DNA of 64,000 bases, taken from Agreia sp. COWG. Lineage in GTDB: Bacteria; Actinomycetota; Actinomycetes; Actinomycetales; Microbacteriaceae. The notes below the pieces were generated by a model. It had not been told where the DNA came from. It did not search any database and was given only the letters and a program-made list of their open reading frames with translations. Location of the stretch: NCBI RefSeq assembly GCF_904528075.1, contig NZ_LR882035.1, forward strand, positions 558,001-622,000. Reading direction: 5' to 3'. Shown here in pieces: positions 16,063 through 24,014 of the stretch (positions are counted from its first letter, which is position 1; the number at the start of each line of letters is the position of its first letter). The position numbers and the translations under genes were made by a program.

Positions 16063-16983
16063 ATGGCCTCCTCTTCGTTCCTGCCCGGTCAGCGCGCCGA
16101 GGTGCGGCTGTTCGACATCGTGTCCGGCACCGAAACCGTGGTGTTCTCGTCGACGACCCTGTTCGTCGAGGCGCCGAACTGGCACCCCGATGGCGGGTCT
16201 CTGCTGCTGAACGCCGAGGGCGGCCTCGTGCGCCTCGCTCTGCCGGGCGCGGGAGTAGACGAGGCCGCCGTTGTGGAGACGGTCGGTGTGCCCGACCTCG
16301 TGCTGAACAACGATCACGTCATCTCTCCCGATGGGACGAGCATGCTGGTCACGGCCCGCGACGGGCACCTGTATCGCCTTCCGTGGGGCGGCGGCGATGC
16401 TGTGCGGCTGACACCAGGGAGCGATCCGGCACGCCGGTTCAAGTACTACCTGCACGCGGTATCGCCAGACGGGTCGACCATCGCGGCCGTCGGGGGCGGG
16501 GTCGACGACACGGGGGAGTGGGTCACGAACATCGTCACACTGCCCGCGACGGGAATCGCCGAAGGCGGTGCGCACGCGTGCCTCACCGACGACGCGTTCG
16601 CCGACGACGGGCCGGACTTCTCGGCGGATGGCGAATGGATCTGGTTCAACTCAGAGCGGGCGGGGGAGTACCCGGGCCACGCGCAGCTCTTCCGCATGCG
16701 GCGCGACGGGGCCGAGCTCACCCGGGTGACGCATGACGACCGGGTGAACTGGTTCCCGCATCCATCGCCGGATGGCCACCACGTTCTGTACCTGAGCTAT
16801 CCGCGGGGAACGACGGGGCATCCGCCGAACCTCGATGTCGAGCTCAGGCTCATCGAGCTGGCGAGCGGCGAGGCCCGCACGGTCGCCAGCTTCTACGGAG
16901 GACAGGGCAGCACGAACGTGCCGGGGTGGTCGCCGGATGGCCGCCGCGTGGCCTATGTGGCCTACCCCGTGGGCGCGGTCTAG
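16063..16983 (+). CDS. TolB-like beta-propeller protein
   Basis: A 306-residue protein made of WD40-like/PD40 repeats: NWHPDGGSLLL, VISPDGTSMLV, AVSPDGSTIAAV, DFSADGEWIWF, HPSPDGHHVLYL and GWSPDGRRVAYV, about six blades spaced by roughly 50 residues. It lacks a signal peptide and so is probably cytoplasmic, unlike periplasmic TolB. Such proteins are annotated as biopolymer-transporter Tol-like, but no Tol system exists here; the function is unknown. Its TAG stop overlaps the stop of the convergent DUF4190 gene in a shared CTAG. Confidence 0.8.
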   Translation: MASSSFLPGQRAEVRLFDIVSGTETVVFSSTTLFVEAPNWHPDGGSLLLNAEGGLVRLALPGAGVDEAAVVETVGVPDLVLNNDHVISPDGTSMLVTARDGHLYRLPWGGGDAVRLTPGSDPARRFKYYLHAVSPDGSTIAAVGGGVDDTGEWVTNIVTLPATGIAEGGAHACLTDDAFADDGPDFSADGEWIWFNSERAGEYPGHAQLFRMRRDGAELTRVTHDDRVNWFPHPSPDGHHVLYLSYPRGTTGHPPNLDVELRLIELASGEARTVASFYGGQGSTNVPGWSPDGRRVAYVAYPVGAV

Positions 16984-17405
16984 CGGTAGTAGTAGTAGTC
17001 GGCGCCAGCTGCGTGCACCGCGCCGAGCAGCAAGAGCCCCGCGAAGAACATGGCGACCAAGACGTAGCCCGCGAGCCCCACGTAGCCGAGCACGAGGCCG
17101 GCGAGGGTGATGCCCCGACCCTCGTCACCGGTGCGCTTGATCTGGTTCAGGGCGATGTGGCCGGTGATCACCGGCACGATGGCGAAGCCGAGCACGCCGA
17201 GCACGAGGGTGATGACGCCGAGGACGTTCGTGGGACGAGCGGTGGGGGCGGTGGCCCTCTCGGGGAGCTGCGCCTGTTCGGCCGGTGCCGCCTCGGGGAG
17301 CTGCGCCTGTTCGGCCGGTGCCGCCTCGGGGAGCTGCGCCTGTTCGGCCGGTGCTGCTTCGGGGAGCGGTTCTGTCTCTGTTGCTGTGATGGGTGAATTT
17401 GTCAT
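16980..17405 (-). CDS. DUF4190-domain membrane protein with N-terminal repeats
   Basis: A 141-residue protein with a DUF4190-type domain: two hydrophobic helices (VLGVITLVLGVLGFAIVPVI and a C-terminal one) linked by GHIALNQIKRTGDEGRGITLAG. The N-terminus has three tandem copies of an 11-residue unit, LPEAAPAEQAQ, encoded by three near-identical 33-base units at 17261-17359. It ends in DYYYYR. DUF4190 proteins are small actinobacterial membrane proteins of unknown role. The stop codon shares CTAG with the convergent gene. Confidence 0.82.
   Translation of the reverse strand: MTNSPITATETEPLPEAAPAEQAQLPEAAPAEQAQLPEAAPAEQAQLPERATAPTARPTNVLGVITLVLGVLGFAIVPVITGHIALNQIKRTGDEGRGITLAGLVLGYVGLAGYVLVAMFFAGLLLLGAVHAAGADYYYYR
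17261..17359. repeat. 33-bp in-frame tandem repeat, three units
   Basis: Units at 17261-17293 and 17294-17326 are identical, and the third at 17327-17359 differs at two bases. Each begins CGGGGAGCTGCGCCTGTTCG and encodes 11 residues of the DUF4190 protein. The unit count may vary between strains by slippage. Confidence 0.92.
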
Positions 17406-17519
17406 GGTTCAACGCTAAAGAGGCCGGCCATTGCAGGCATCGGACTGCGGATGTGTCTTCGTAGTACCGCAGGATGATCGTGCGGGCGGGCATCTCAGAC
17501 CAGCGTCAGCGTTCGCGAC

Positions 17520-17549
17520 TTGCGTCGGCGCCCGGGTGTGTCGTACTCT
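17520..17549 (+). promoter_or_regulatory. Candidate promoter of rplJ-rplL
   Basis: TTGCGT at 17520-17525 and TACTCT at 17544-17549, 18 bases apart, match a housekeeping actinobacterial promoter. The resulting leader to rplJ would be about 200 bases, consistent with a regulated ribosomal-protein leader. Confidence 0.5.
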
Positions 17550-17682
17550 TAGCGAAGCCAAAGACCGCCGGTTATCGCCGTGCCTCAATTCGATTCGTTC
17601 GAACCGGGTGCAGTGATCGAAGGTTCACGTCCGTGAAGACCTGCGCAGGAATACGTCAGTAAACGCACCTTCGTGTGCATTC

Positions 17683-17712
17683 GCTCCGGCCTCCTGTGCT
17701 GGAGCTTTTTTT
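17683..17712 (+). terminator. Attenuator hairpin in the rplJ leader
   Basis: GCTCCGGC at 17683-17690 pairs with GCTGGAGC at 17698-17705 (one G-U) around a seven-base loop and is followed by seven T. It is a complete intrinsic terminator placed 47 bases before the rplJ start, so it probably attenuates the operon in response to free L10/L12. Confidence 0.7.
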
Positions 17713-17758
17713 GTGGGGTGAGCCTGGGGCTACCGGCATTGAAACCACAAGGAGCGCC

Positions 17759-18271
17759 ATGGCGAACAAGGAAGCCTCGGTTGCCGAACTCACGGAACTT
17801 TTCCAGAGCTCGACCGCCGTTCTGCTGACCGAGTACCGCGGTCTCACGGTCGCCCAGCTTAAGACGCTGCGCGGCACCCTTCGTGAGCACGCAAGCTACG
17901 CCGTGGTAAAGAACACGCTGACCAAGATTGCGGCCAACAACGCCGGCATCTCGTCGTTCGACGACGAGCTCGCCGGTCCGTCCGCCATCGCATTCGTTCA
18001 CGGTGACCCTGTCGCCGTCGCGAAGTCCCTGCGCGACTTTGCCAAGGCAAACCCTCTTCTCGTTGTGAAGGGCGGTTACTTCGACGGTAACCCCCTGACC
18101 GCCGAAGAGGTCTCGAAGCTCGCCGACCTCGAATCCAGGGAGGTTCTGCTTGCCAAGCTCGCAGGCGCCTTCAAGGCCTCGCTGTTCGGTGCCGCATACC
18201 TCTTCAACGCACCGCTGTCGAAGGCCGTTCGCACGGTCGATGCGCTGCGCGAGAAGCAGTCAAGTAACTAA
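17759..18271 (+). CDS. rplJ: 50S ribosomal protein L10
   Basis: A 170-residue ribosomal stalk protein that anchors L7/L12 dimers on the 50S subunit. The N-terminal [23 protein letters not shown] segment, [12 protein letters not shown] and the [17 protein letters not shown] region are diagnostic, and the C-terminal helix that binds L7/L12 follows. AAGGAG lies before the ATG at 17759; a longer in-frame start at 17675 would run through the leader terminator. rplL follows after 90 bases. In other bacteria L10-L12 represses this operon by binding its leader. Confidence 0.97.
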   Translation: MANKEASVAELTELFQSSTAVLLTEYRGLTVAQLKTLRGTLREHASYAVVKNTLTKIAANNAGISSFDDELAGPSAIAFVHGDPVAVAKSLRDFAKANPLLVVKGGYFDGNPLTAEEVSKLADLESREVLLAKLAGAFKASLFGAAYLFNAPLSKAVRTVDALREKQSSN

Positions 18272-18284
18272 CACCCTTCAACAC

Positions 18285-18345
18285 ACCGTTCCCTGAGCGT
18301 CACGCGCAGGTAACACCAAACCGTTCCCTGAGCTTGTCGAAGGGG
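18285..18345. repeat. REP-like repeat between rplJ and rplL
   Basis: ACCGTTCCCTGAGC occurs at 18285-18298 and again at 18320-18333. The second copy continues as TTGTCGAAGGGG, giving the partly palindromic CCCTGAGCTTGTCGAAGGG type that I recall as a frequent intergenic repeat in high-GC bacteria. It fills most of the gap before the rplL ribosome site. Confidence 0.6.
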
Positions 18346-18361
18346 AAACAAGGAGAAAATC

Positions 18362-18745
18362 ATGGCAAAGCTGTCAACTGCAGAGCTGCTCGACGCGTTC
18401 AAGGAGCTCACGCTCATTGAGCTGAGCGAGTTCGTCAAGGCGTTCGAGGAGACCTTCGAGGTCACCGCTGCTGCCCCCGTCGCGGTCGCCGCGGCCGGTG
18501 GCGCTGCCGCCGCCGTCGAAGAGGTCGAGGAGAAGGATTCCTTCGACGTCGTCCTCGAGGCTGCTGGCGAGAAGAAGATCCAGGTCATCAAGGAGGTGCG
18601 CGCCCTCACGAGCCTCGGTCTCGGAGAGGCGAAGGCAGTCGTTGACGGCGCTCCCAAGGCCGTCCTCGAGGGCGTCAACAAGGAGACCGCCGAGAAGGCC
18701 AAGGCTCAGCTCGAAGAGGCTGGCGCAACCGTCACCCTCAAGTAG
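18362..18745 (+). CDS. rplL: 50S ribosomal protein L7/L12
   Basis: The 127-residue acidic stalk protein recruits translation factors to the ribosome. It has the N-terminal dimerisation helix pair ([20 protein letters not shown]), an Ala/Val-rich hinge and the C-terminal factor-binding domain with [20 protein letters not shown] and [28 protein letters not shown] precedes the ATG. It is co-transcribed with rplJ and followed by a strong terminator. Confidence 0.97.
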   Translation: MAKLSTAELLDAFKELTLIELSEFVKAFEETFEVTAAAPVAVAAAGGAAAAVEEVEEKDSFDVVLEAAGEKKIQVIKEVRALTSLGLGEAKAVVDGAPKAVLEGVNKETAEKAKAQLEEAGATVTLK

Positions 18746-18779
18746 TCGGCGCTCCGGTCTCGGAGCTCGCTACTGACAA

Positions 18780-18814
18780 CGAAGGCCCCCGCACCCCTGG
18801 TGCGGGGGCCTTCG
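18780..18814 (+). terminator. Intrinsic terminator after rplL
   Basis: A perfect 16-base stem, CGAAGGCCCCCGCACC at 18780-18795 with 18799-18814, closes on a three-base loop. It ends the rplJ-rplL transcript 35 bases after the stop. Confidence 0.88.
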
Positions 18815-18842
18815 TCGCGTTCGCAGGTGCTCTGGCGTGGTC

Positions 18843-18902
18843 AACTCAGGAGCAGCGCGTCGCCGACGCCACTATGGCGGTGGCTGCGCTCTCCTCCTGA
18901 AT
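18843..18902. repeat. 60-bp REP-like element, copy 1
   Basis: This 60-base element matches 48530-48589 at 53 positions, including an uninterrupted run of about 20 bases around GACGCCACTATGGCG. Its ends are inverted (CAGGAG ... CTCCTG) and the centre can fold as a second stem around ACTAT. It lies between the rplL terminator and a membrane-protein gene. Confidence 0.8.
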
Positions 18903-18998
18903 CGGCGACGCCCGCTTGAGGAGCGGCCGGGTGGCTCCCTCCGGGTGGCGGCGCCGGTGGGCCGGGTACTGTTGAAGACCCGAGCGAAGGAGCAGGCC

Positions 18999-19766
18999 AT
19001 GGCAGCCGTGTTCGACGACGTCCCGGCCTCCTCCAGCGCGCCGCACGAAGCGCCACCGCACGGAGCTTCCGGCCGTGGAGCTCGACCCCGCGTCGAGGAC
19101 GCGCCCCCCGCGAGTGATCGTGTGCCTCGACCCACCCTCCGGGTCTCGGCCGCCCGCGTCGTGGGTGTCGTGAAGACCGCGGCACCGCCCGTTGGCCGGG
19201 GGGTCCTGCAGATCGGCACGCTCCTGTGGCAGCTACTCTCGACCGCCGCGGTGCTCTCGGCCACCTCCTTCGTCGTTCTGCTAGGCGCGGGTTACGCCGA
19301 CGGCATCGGAACCCTGTTGCTGTGCCTGCTGTTCGCGCTCGTGGCCGCTGGCGTCGGAACCGTCTTCGGTGTCATCGTGGGACTGCCGCTGCGGCTTTCC
19401 CGTCGGGCGCGCGGCTGGTGGATCCGCAACGGCGAACTCGCGTTCGTCGGCGTCGCTGTCGGGCTGCTTGGCATGGTCGCGGCGTTTGCCGTCGGAGGCT
19501 CCAGCGGACCCATTGGGGGGCTGCTGATTCCGGGCTGGCTGGTCTTCGCCGCCTCGCTCGCGAACACCTGGTGGCCGAATCGCTGGCGCCCCGCCCGTTT
19601 CCGCTCCGTGCGACCCCGGCGGGCAGAGGCGGCATCGAGAGCGGCCGAGTCCGGTGCGACTGGATCGGGAGCCGGCACACGGGGCAACGGTCGTCGAGGG
19701 GCGAAGGCCTCCTATGAGGAGTTCCTCGCCGCATCCGGGCGCGCCTTTCGAGGCGAACGCGACTGA
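18999..19766 (+). CDS. Hypothetical membrane protein, four helices
   Basis: A 255-residue protein with a disordered Pro/Ala/Ser-rich N-terminus of about 75 residues, then four hydrophobic segments (near TLLWQLLSTAAVLSATSFV, LLLCLLFALVAAGVGTVFG, ELAFVGVAVGLLGMVAAF and LIPGWLVFAASLANTW), and a basic, Gly-rich C-terminal tail. No known domain was recognised. GAAGGAG precedes the ATG at 18999; a longer in-frame version from 18837 would run through the REP-like element and is unlikely. It is convergent with the LacI gene. Confidence 0.7.
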   Translation: MAAVFDDVPASSSAPHEAPPHGASGRGARPRVEDAPPASDRVPRPTLRVSAARVVGVVKTAAPPVGRGVLQIGTLLWQLLSTAAVLSATSFVVLLGAGYADGIGTLLLCLLFALVAAGVGTVFGVIVGLPLRLSRRARGWWIRNGELAFVGVAVGLLGMVAAFAVGGSSGPIGGLLIPGWLVFAASLANTWWPNRWRPARFRSVRPRRAEAASRAAESGATGSGAGTRGNGRRGAKASYEEFLAASGRAFRGERD

Positions 19767-19831
19767 GCGCACGCTCTCGACTCGCGCACGGAGTCGAGCG
19801 GGCCGATCTATTTCGGCGGTGTGGTCGACCC

Positions 19832-20848
19832 TCAGCGGCGCGGAGCCGACGTGCTGGAGCGCACGACGAGGCGCGCCGGCACCGTGGCGTGGATGCTCGG
19901 TGGCCGCCACGCAGCGTCGTCGAGTTGGCGCATGACCAGGTCGACGGCCTGTTCGCCCTGGTCGGCCGGGTCTTGGGCTATCGAGGTGAGGCCGAAGAGC
20001 TCGGTCAGCGGGTGATTGTCGATGCCGATCACCGAGAGGTCGTCGGGAATCGAGATGCCGAGCTCCCTGGCGGCCAGGATGATCCCGATCGCGACTTCGT
20101 CTGTTGCCGCGAAGATGGCGGTGGGACGACGGCGCGGGTCACCGAGTATCTGCTTGCCGGCCGCATAGCCGCCGGGGATATCGAAGCGAGTGGCGACGAA
20201 CCAATCGGCGGTGAAGGGCAGGCCGGCCGAGGAGAGGGCGTCGACGAACCCCTGCAGCCGTTTGGAGTGCACGTGAAAGTCCATGATCTCGGCCGAGTCG
20301 CCGCCGACATGCATGATTCTGGTGTGGCCGAGTGCGATCAGATGTTCCGTGGCGAATCGCGCTGCGGCGACGTCATCTATGCCGAGCGTGGGGATGCCGG
20401 CGAGCGGGCCACCGATGCCGGCGAGGGGCTTGCCGAGGCCCACCAGTGACGTGGCCTCGTCTGGCGAGATCTCGAGCGTCACCGCGATGATGGCGTCGAC
20501 CCGCTTGCGCACCAGGAAGTACTCGAAGACGCGGCTGCGCTCCTCGGTGTTCTTCGTGAGGTTGTAGAGCATCAGATCGTAGCCGCGCTCGAGCAGCTTT
20601 CTCTCGACGCCCTCGAGGATGCTGCCGAAGAACCACTGGTTGATGACGGGAATGATGACGCCCACGTTGTTGGTGCGTCCTGTGACGAGACTCGATGCGT
20701 TGGACGAGACGACGTAACCGAGTTCGCTCGCGGCGGCCTGCACCTTGTGCCTTGCCATTTCGGAGACATATCCCCGGCCACTCAGCGCGCGCGAGACGGT
20801 GGCTTTCGATACCCCCGCTCGGAGCGCGACGTCTTCGATGCCTGACAT
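19832..20848 (-). CDS. LacI-family transcriptional regulator
   Basis: A 338-residue sugar-responsive repressor. The N-terminal HTH is IEDVALRAGVSKATVSRAL with hinge VVSSNASSLVTGRTNNVGVI, followed by a periplasmic-binding-protein-like domain (VGVIIPVINQWFFG, GIDDVAAARFATEHL, AIFAATDEVAIGIILAARE, VIGIDNHPL). GGAGG upstream supports the ATG at 20848. It is divergent from a sugar ABC importer; the 305-base gap holds several palindromes, one of them GAGAGCGCTCTC, which is the core wanted by CebR-like LacI repressors. It probably represses the importer and responds to the imported saccharide. Confidence 0.92.
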   Translation of the reverse strand: MSGIEDVALRAGVSKATVSRALSGRGYVSEMARHKVQAAASELGYVVSSNASSLVTGRTNNVGVIIPVINQWFFGSILEGVERKLLERGYDLMLYNLTKNTEERSRVFEYFLVRKRVDAIIAVTLEISPDEATSLVGLGKPLAGIGGPLAGIPTLGIDDVAAARFATEHLIALGHTRIMHVGGDSAEIMDFHVHSKRLQGFVDALSSAGLPFTADWFVATRFDIPGGYAAGKQILGDPRRRPTAIFAATDEVAIGIILAARELGISIPDDLSVIGIDNHPLTELFGLTSIAQDPADQGEQAVDLVMRQLDDAAWRPPSIHATVPARLVVRSSTSAPRR

Positions 20849-20951
20849 CCCTGGCCGACCTCCTTGTCTGCAACCGTTTCCACAATCGTCACGTCCCCGT
20901 AACAATTCTGGCCTCCACCATTGTCTACATCGAGCACGGTGCCCGTTTCGT

Positions 20952-20963
20952 GAGAGCGCTCTC
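20952..20963. promoter_or_regulatory. LacI/CebR-type operator GAGAGCGCTCTC
   Basis: A perfect 12-base palindrome with the GAGCGCTC core bound by CebR-like LacI repressors (known site TGGGAGCGCTCCCA). It lies midway between the LacI gene and the sugar ABC operon and is the best candidate for the operator of this regulator. Confidence 0.7.
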
Positions 20964-20976
20964 GGTATCTAATCGT

Positions 20977-21039
20977 TACGGAATATTTCCGTACTAGACA
21001 CGTGTCTTGTGATTTATTGGACTTCATGGAAAGGTTTCC
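20977..21039. promoter_or_regulatory. Three more palindromes upstream of the sugar operon
   Basis: TACGGAATATTTCCGTA (20977-20993) and AGACACGTGTCT (20996-21007) are perfect palindromes; GGAAAGGTTTCC (21028-21039) is an inverted repeat of GGAAA around GG and resembles LacI/CcpA-type sites. They are close enough to interact with the operator at 20952 or with other regulators. Confidence 0.5.
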
Positions 21040-21153
21040 CTACCTGCCGCCCGCTCGACACGTTCTTGCGGCGGTGAATTCCTAGTCCGGTCACTCAACC
21101 GGCAGACAGACCGGCAGTGTGCAGGTCTGTTCTCGACTCAATGAGGAGGAGAA

Positions 21154-22485
21154 ATGCGGGCTTCCCTGCATCGCCGTTTCACAGCACCCCTGGCCATCGC
21201 CGCCATCCTCGGAATCGCCCTCGCAGGCTGTGCCGAAGACAGCGGATCCGGTTCGGACTCGAGTTCGGCCGCCGGCCAGACAGTCAAGATCTCCGGTGGC
21301 ATCACCGGTACCGAGGCCGACGCGCTCAACAAGAGCTTCGAGAAGTTCACCAAGGACACCGGCATCAAGGTCGAATACACCGGTGACAAGAGCTTCGAGG
21401 GCAACATCGTCACGAAGGTCTCCGGCGGTTCGGCCCCCGACATCGCCATCGTTCCCCAGCCGGGTCTGCTGAAGACCCTCGTCGACACCGGCGATGTCAA
21501 GGTGGCAGGCAAAGAGACCGAGGCCAACGTCGACAAGAACTGGTCGCCCGACTGGAAGAAGTACGGCACGTTCGACGACAAGTTCTACGCGGCCCCGATG
21601 CTCGCCAGCATCAAGGGCTACGTCTGGTACTCGCCGGCCAAGTTCAAGGAGTGGGGCATCACGGTTCCCACCACCTGGCAGGGCGTGCTCGACATGACCA
21701 AGACCATCCAGGAGAAGACCGGAACCCCGCCGTGGTGCGCGGGCTTCGCGTCTGACGCGGCATCCGGTTGGCCCGGAACCGACTGGATCGAGGACCTCGT
21801 GCTGCGCCAGTCCGGCCCCGACGTCTACGACAGCTGGGTCGCGGGAGACACCAAGTTCACCGACCCGAAGATCAAGGACGCGTTCGACGCCGTCGGCCAG
21901 ATCCTGCTGAACCCGTCCTACGTGAACGCCGGCTACGGAGACGTCAAGAGCATCAACTCCACCGCCTTCGGTGACGTTGCGGCGAAGGTCGCCGACGGAA
22001 GCTGTGCACTGACCCACCAGGCGTCGTTCCTCTCGGCCAACTTCCTCGACGTGAAGACGGCCGCCGGAGCTACCCCGACGGTCGGCCCCGACGGAGACGT
22101 CTACGGCTTCGTGCTTCCCGGCATCAAGGCCGACGCGGCCAACATCGAGGTCGGCGGCGAGTTCGTGACGCCGTTCTCCGACTCCGAGGCAGTGCAGAAG
22201 GTCACGGCCTACATGGCCACCCCCGAGTGGGCAGACATCCGCGTCGGTCTCGGCGGAAGCATCTCGGCCAACCTGAACGCAGACGCCTCGAAGGCATCCA
22301 GCCCGCTGCTGCAGGACGCCATGAAGCTCCTCCAGGACCCGAACACGACCGTCCGCTTCGACGGATCCGACCTGATGCCGTCGACCGTCGGCTCCGGCTC
22401 GTTCTGGAAGGGCATGGTCAGCTGGATCGATGGCAAGGACACGGACTCCGTCCTGAGCGACATCCAGGCCGGTTACGCCAACTAG
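21154..22485 (+). CDS. Sugar ABC transporter substrate-binding lipoprotein
   Basis: A 443-residue extracellular lipoprotein of family 1 solute-binding proteins. The signal peptide has a basic start, a hydrophobic core and the lipobox LAGC, followed by a Ser/Gly linker. The segment FEGNIVTKVSGGSAPDIAIVPQ is close in wording to AglE-type alpha-glucoside-binding proteins, and PEWADIRVGLGGSISAN near the C-terminus fits the same group. It should capture an oligosaccharide, perhaps an alpha-glucoside, for the two permeases that follow. No ATPase gene is present nearby, so a shared MsiK-like ATPase is likely. AGGAGGAG precedes the ATG. Confidence 0.88.
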   Translation: MRASLHRRFTAPLAIAAILGIALAGCAEDSGSGSDSSSAAGQTVKISGGITGTEADALNKSFEKFTKDTGIKVEYTGDKSFEGNIVTKVSGGSAPDIAIVPQPGLLKTLVDTGDVKVAGKETEANVDKNWSPDWKKYGTFDDKFYAAPMLASIKGYVWYSPAKFKEWGITVPTTWQGVLDMTKTIQEKTGTPPWCAGFASDAASGWPGTDWIEDLVLRQSGPDVYDSWVAGDTKFTDPKIKDAFDAVGQILLNPSYVNAGYGDVKSINSTAFGDVAAKVADGSCALTHQASFLSANFLDVKTAAGATPTVGPDGDVYGFVLPGIKADAANIEVGGEFVTPFSDSEAVQKVTAYMATPEWADIRVGLGGSISANLNADASKASSPLLQDAMKLLQDPNTTVRFDGSDLMPSTVGSGSFWKGMVSWIDGKDTDSVLSDIQAGYAN

Positions 22486-22499
22486 TCACACCGCACTGA

Positions 22500-22559
22500 G
22501 GGGCCGGGTGACAACCCGGCCCCGGTGGGGGCCGCTCTCGCAACGGGGCGGCCCCCACC
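22500..22559 (+). terminator. Tandem hairpins between binding protein and permease
   Basis: GGGGCCGGG at 22500-22508 pairs with 22515-22523, and directly after it GGTGGGGGCCGC at 22524-22535 pairs with 22548-22559. With no T-run they probably act as a partial terminator or 3' stabiliser that keeps binding-protein mRNA in excess of permease mRNA. Confidence 0.7.
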
Positions 22560-22670
22560 CCATTCAGCTAGCTGGGTCGGCTCAGTAGTCAAGGCGCGCT
22601 CGTCAAGGCCGCGGCGACGCGCTACTGTAAGCCAATCCGAGAGTCCACCGTTGTACTCGAAAGGGTAGAG

Positions 22671-24014
22671 ATGTCCGTCACACAAACCTCGGCGCCACGG
22701 GTGCCGGCAACGCCGCCGGAACCGAACGAGGCGCCACGCGCCCCGAAGTCGGCGCGCACAACCAAGCTGATCGTCGCCGGTGCGGCCGTGGTTCTCGCCA
22801 TCGTCTTCGTGCTGCTGATCACCAGCCCCCCGAACGACAATGCGAAGCCCGTTTCGCTCGGCTTCTCGCTGAACAGCATGTTCAAGTGGCTGGGCAACCT
22901 GAACCCCCTTGTCCAGATCCCGATCATCCTGGTGATCTTCGGGCTCGTGGTCGCCCTCATCCTGCTGCTCATCGAGTACGCGCCGCGCTCCGGCAAGGGC
23001 TACTTCTACATCCGGCTCGCCGCCTGCTTCGTCATCCCGATCCTGGCTCTGATGCTGCTGCGTCCGTACCAGAACGCCCTCATCTGGGTGCTGCTGATCG
23101 CCATCGTCGTTGGGGCGCTGCTCTTCTTCGCCGACTTCCGCTCCCGCCAGGGCGCCGGCTACCTCTTCCAGCTGGTCACCTTCATGGCTCCGGCAGCGCT
23201 GCTCCTGGCGATCGGGCTCATCTACCCGACCGTCGCCACCATCTACCAGTCGTTCTTCGACAAGACGTCGAAGACCTTCGTCGGACTCGACAACTACTTC
23301 TGGGTCTTCACGAACCCCGAGGGCTTCTGGTCTGTCGTCAACACCCTCATCTGGGTGCTCGTCGCACCGGTGTTCTCCACGGTCGTCGGTCTCGCCTACG
23401 CCGTGTTCATCGACAAGGCCAAGGGCGAGAAGTACCTCAAGTCGCTCGTCTTCATGCCGATGGCCATCTCGTTCGTCGGCGCCGGCATCATCTGGAAGTT
23501 CATCTACGACAACAGGCAGGGTGAGCAGGTCGGCCTGCTCAACGCCATCGTCACCGCCTTCGGTGGCCAGCCGGTCTCGTGGCTCGACGCGCAACCGCTC
23601 ATCAACACCCTGCTGCTCTTGGTGGTGTTCATCTGGACACAGACCGGATTCGCCATGGTGATCCTCTCGGCCGCGATCAAGGGCGTGCCGACAGAGCAGA
23701 TGGAGGCGGCGGAGCTCGACGGCACGAACGCCTGGCAGCGCTTCACGAACGTGACGGTCCCGGGCATCCGGTCGTCGCTCATCGTGGTTCTCACGACGAT
23801 CGCCATCGGATCGCTGAAGGTCTACGACATCGTGGCTGTCATGACCGGCGGTCGCGCCAACACGACCGTGCTCGGCTTCGAGATGGTCAACCAGCAGCAG
23901 CGCTTCCAGAGCTACGGGCACTCGGCGGCGCTCGCCGTCGTGCTGTTCCTGTTCGTGCTGCCGCTGATCATCTACAACGCAAACCAGATGCGCAAGCAGA
24001 GGGAGATCCGATGA
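22671..24014 (+). CDS. Sugar ABC transporter permease, first subunit
   Basis: A 447-residue inner permease of the MalF/AglF type. The N-terminal 160 residues include a disordered Pro-rich start and about four extra helices before the core transport domain; this extension is longer than in most sugar permeases but occurs in alpha-glucoside systems. The ATPase-coupling loop reads EAAELDGTNAWQRFTNVTVPG. It overlaps the next permease by four bases (ATGA). Ribosome site GAAAGGG precedes the ATG. Confidence 0.9.
   Translation: MSVTQTSAPRVPATPPEPNEAPRAPKSARTTKLIVAGAAVVLAIVFVLLITSPPNDNAKPVSLGFSLNSMFKWLGNLNPLVQIPIILVIFGLVVALILLLIEYAPRSGKGYFYIRLAACFVIPILALMLLRPYQNALIWVLLIAIVVGALLFFADFRSRQGAGYLFQLVTFMAPAALLLAIGLIYPTVATIYQSFFDKTSKTFVGLDNYFWVFTNPEGFWSVVNTLIWVLVAPVFSTVVGLAYAVFIDKAKGEKYLKSLVFMPMAISFVGAGIIWKFIYDNRQGEQVGLLNAIVTAFGGQPVSWLDAQPLINTLLLLVVFIWTQTGFAMVILSAAIKGVPTEQMEAAELDGTNAWQRFTNVTVPGIRSSLIVVLTTIAIGSLKVYDIVAVMTGGRANTTVLGFEMVNQQQRFQSYGHSAALAVVLFLFVLPLIIYNANQMRKQREIR

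Noticed and set aside
14611..16575. Long minus-strand frame opposite dctA
   Set aside because: It spans two real plus-strand genes, and its product has no recognisable fold.
17590..17660. tRNA-like GTTCGAACC sequence upstream of rplJ
   Set aside because: No matching acceptor stem, D arm or anticodon arm could be built around it.
18837..18998. Longer start of the four-helix membrane protein
   Set aside because: The extra 54 residues translate the REP-like element; a good ribosome site precedes the ATG at 18999.
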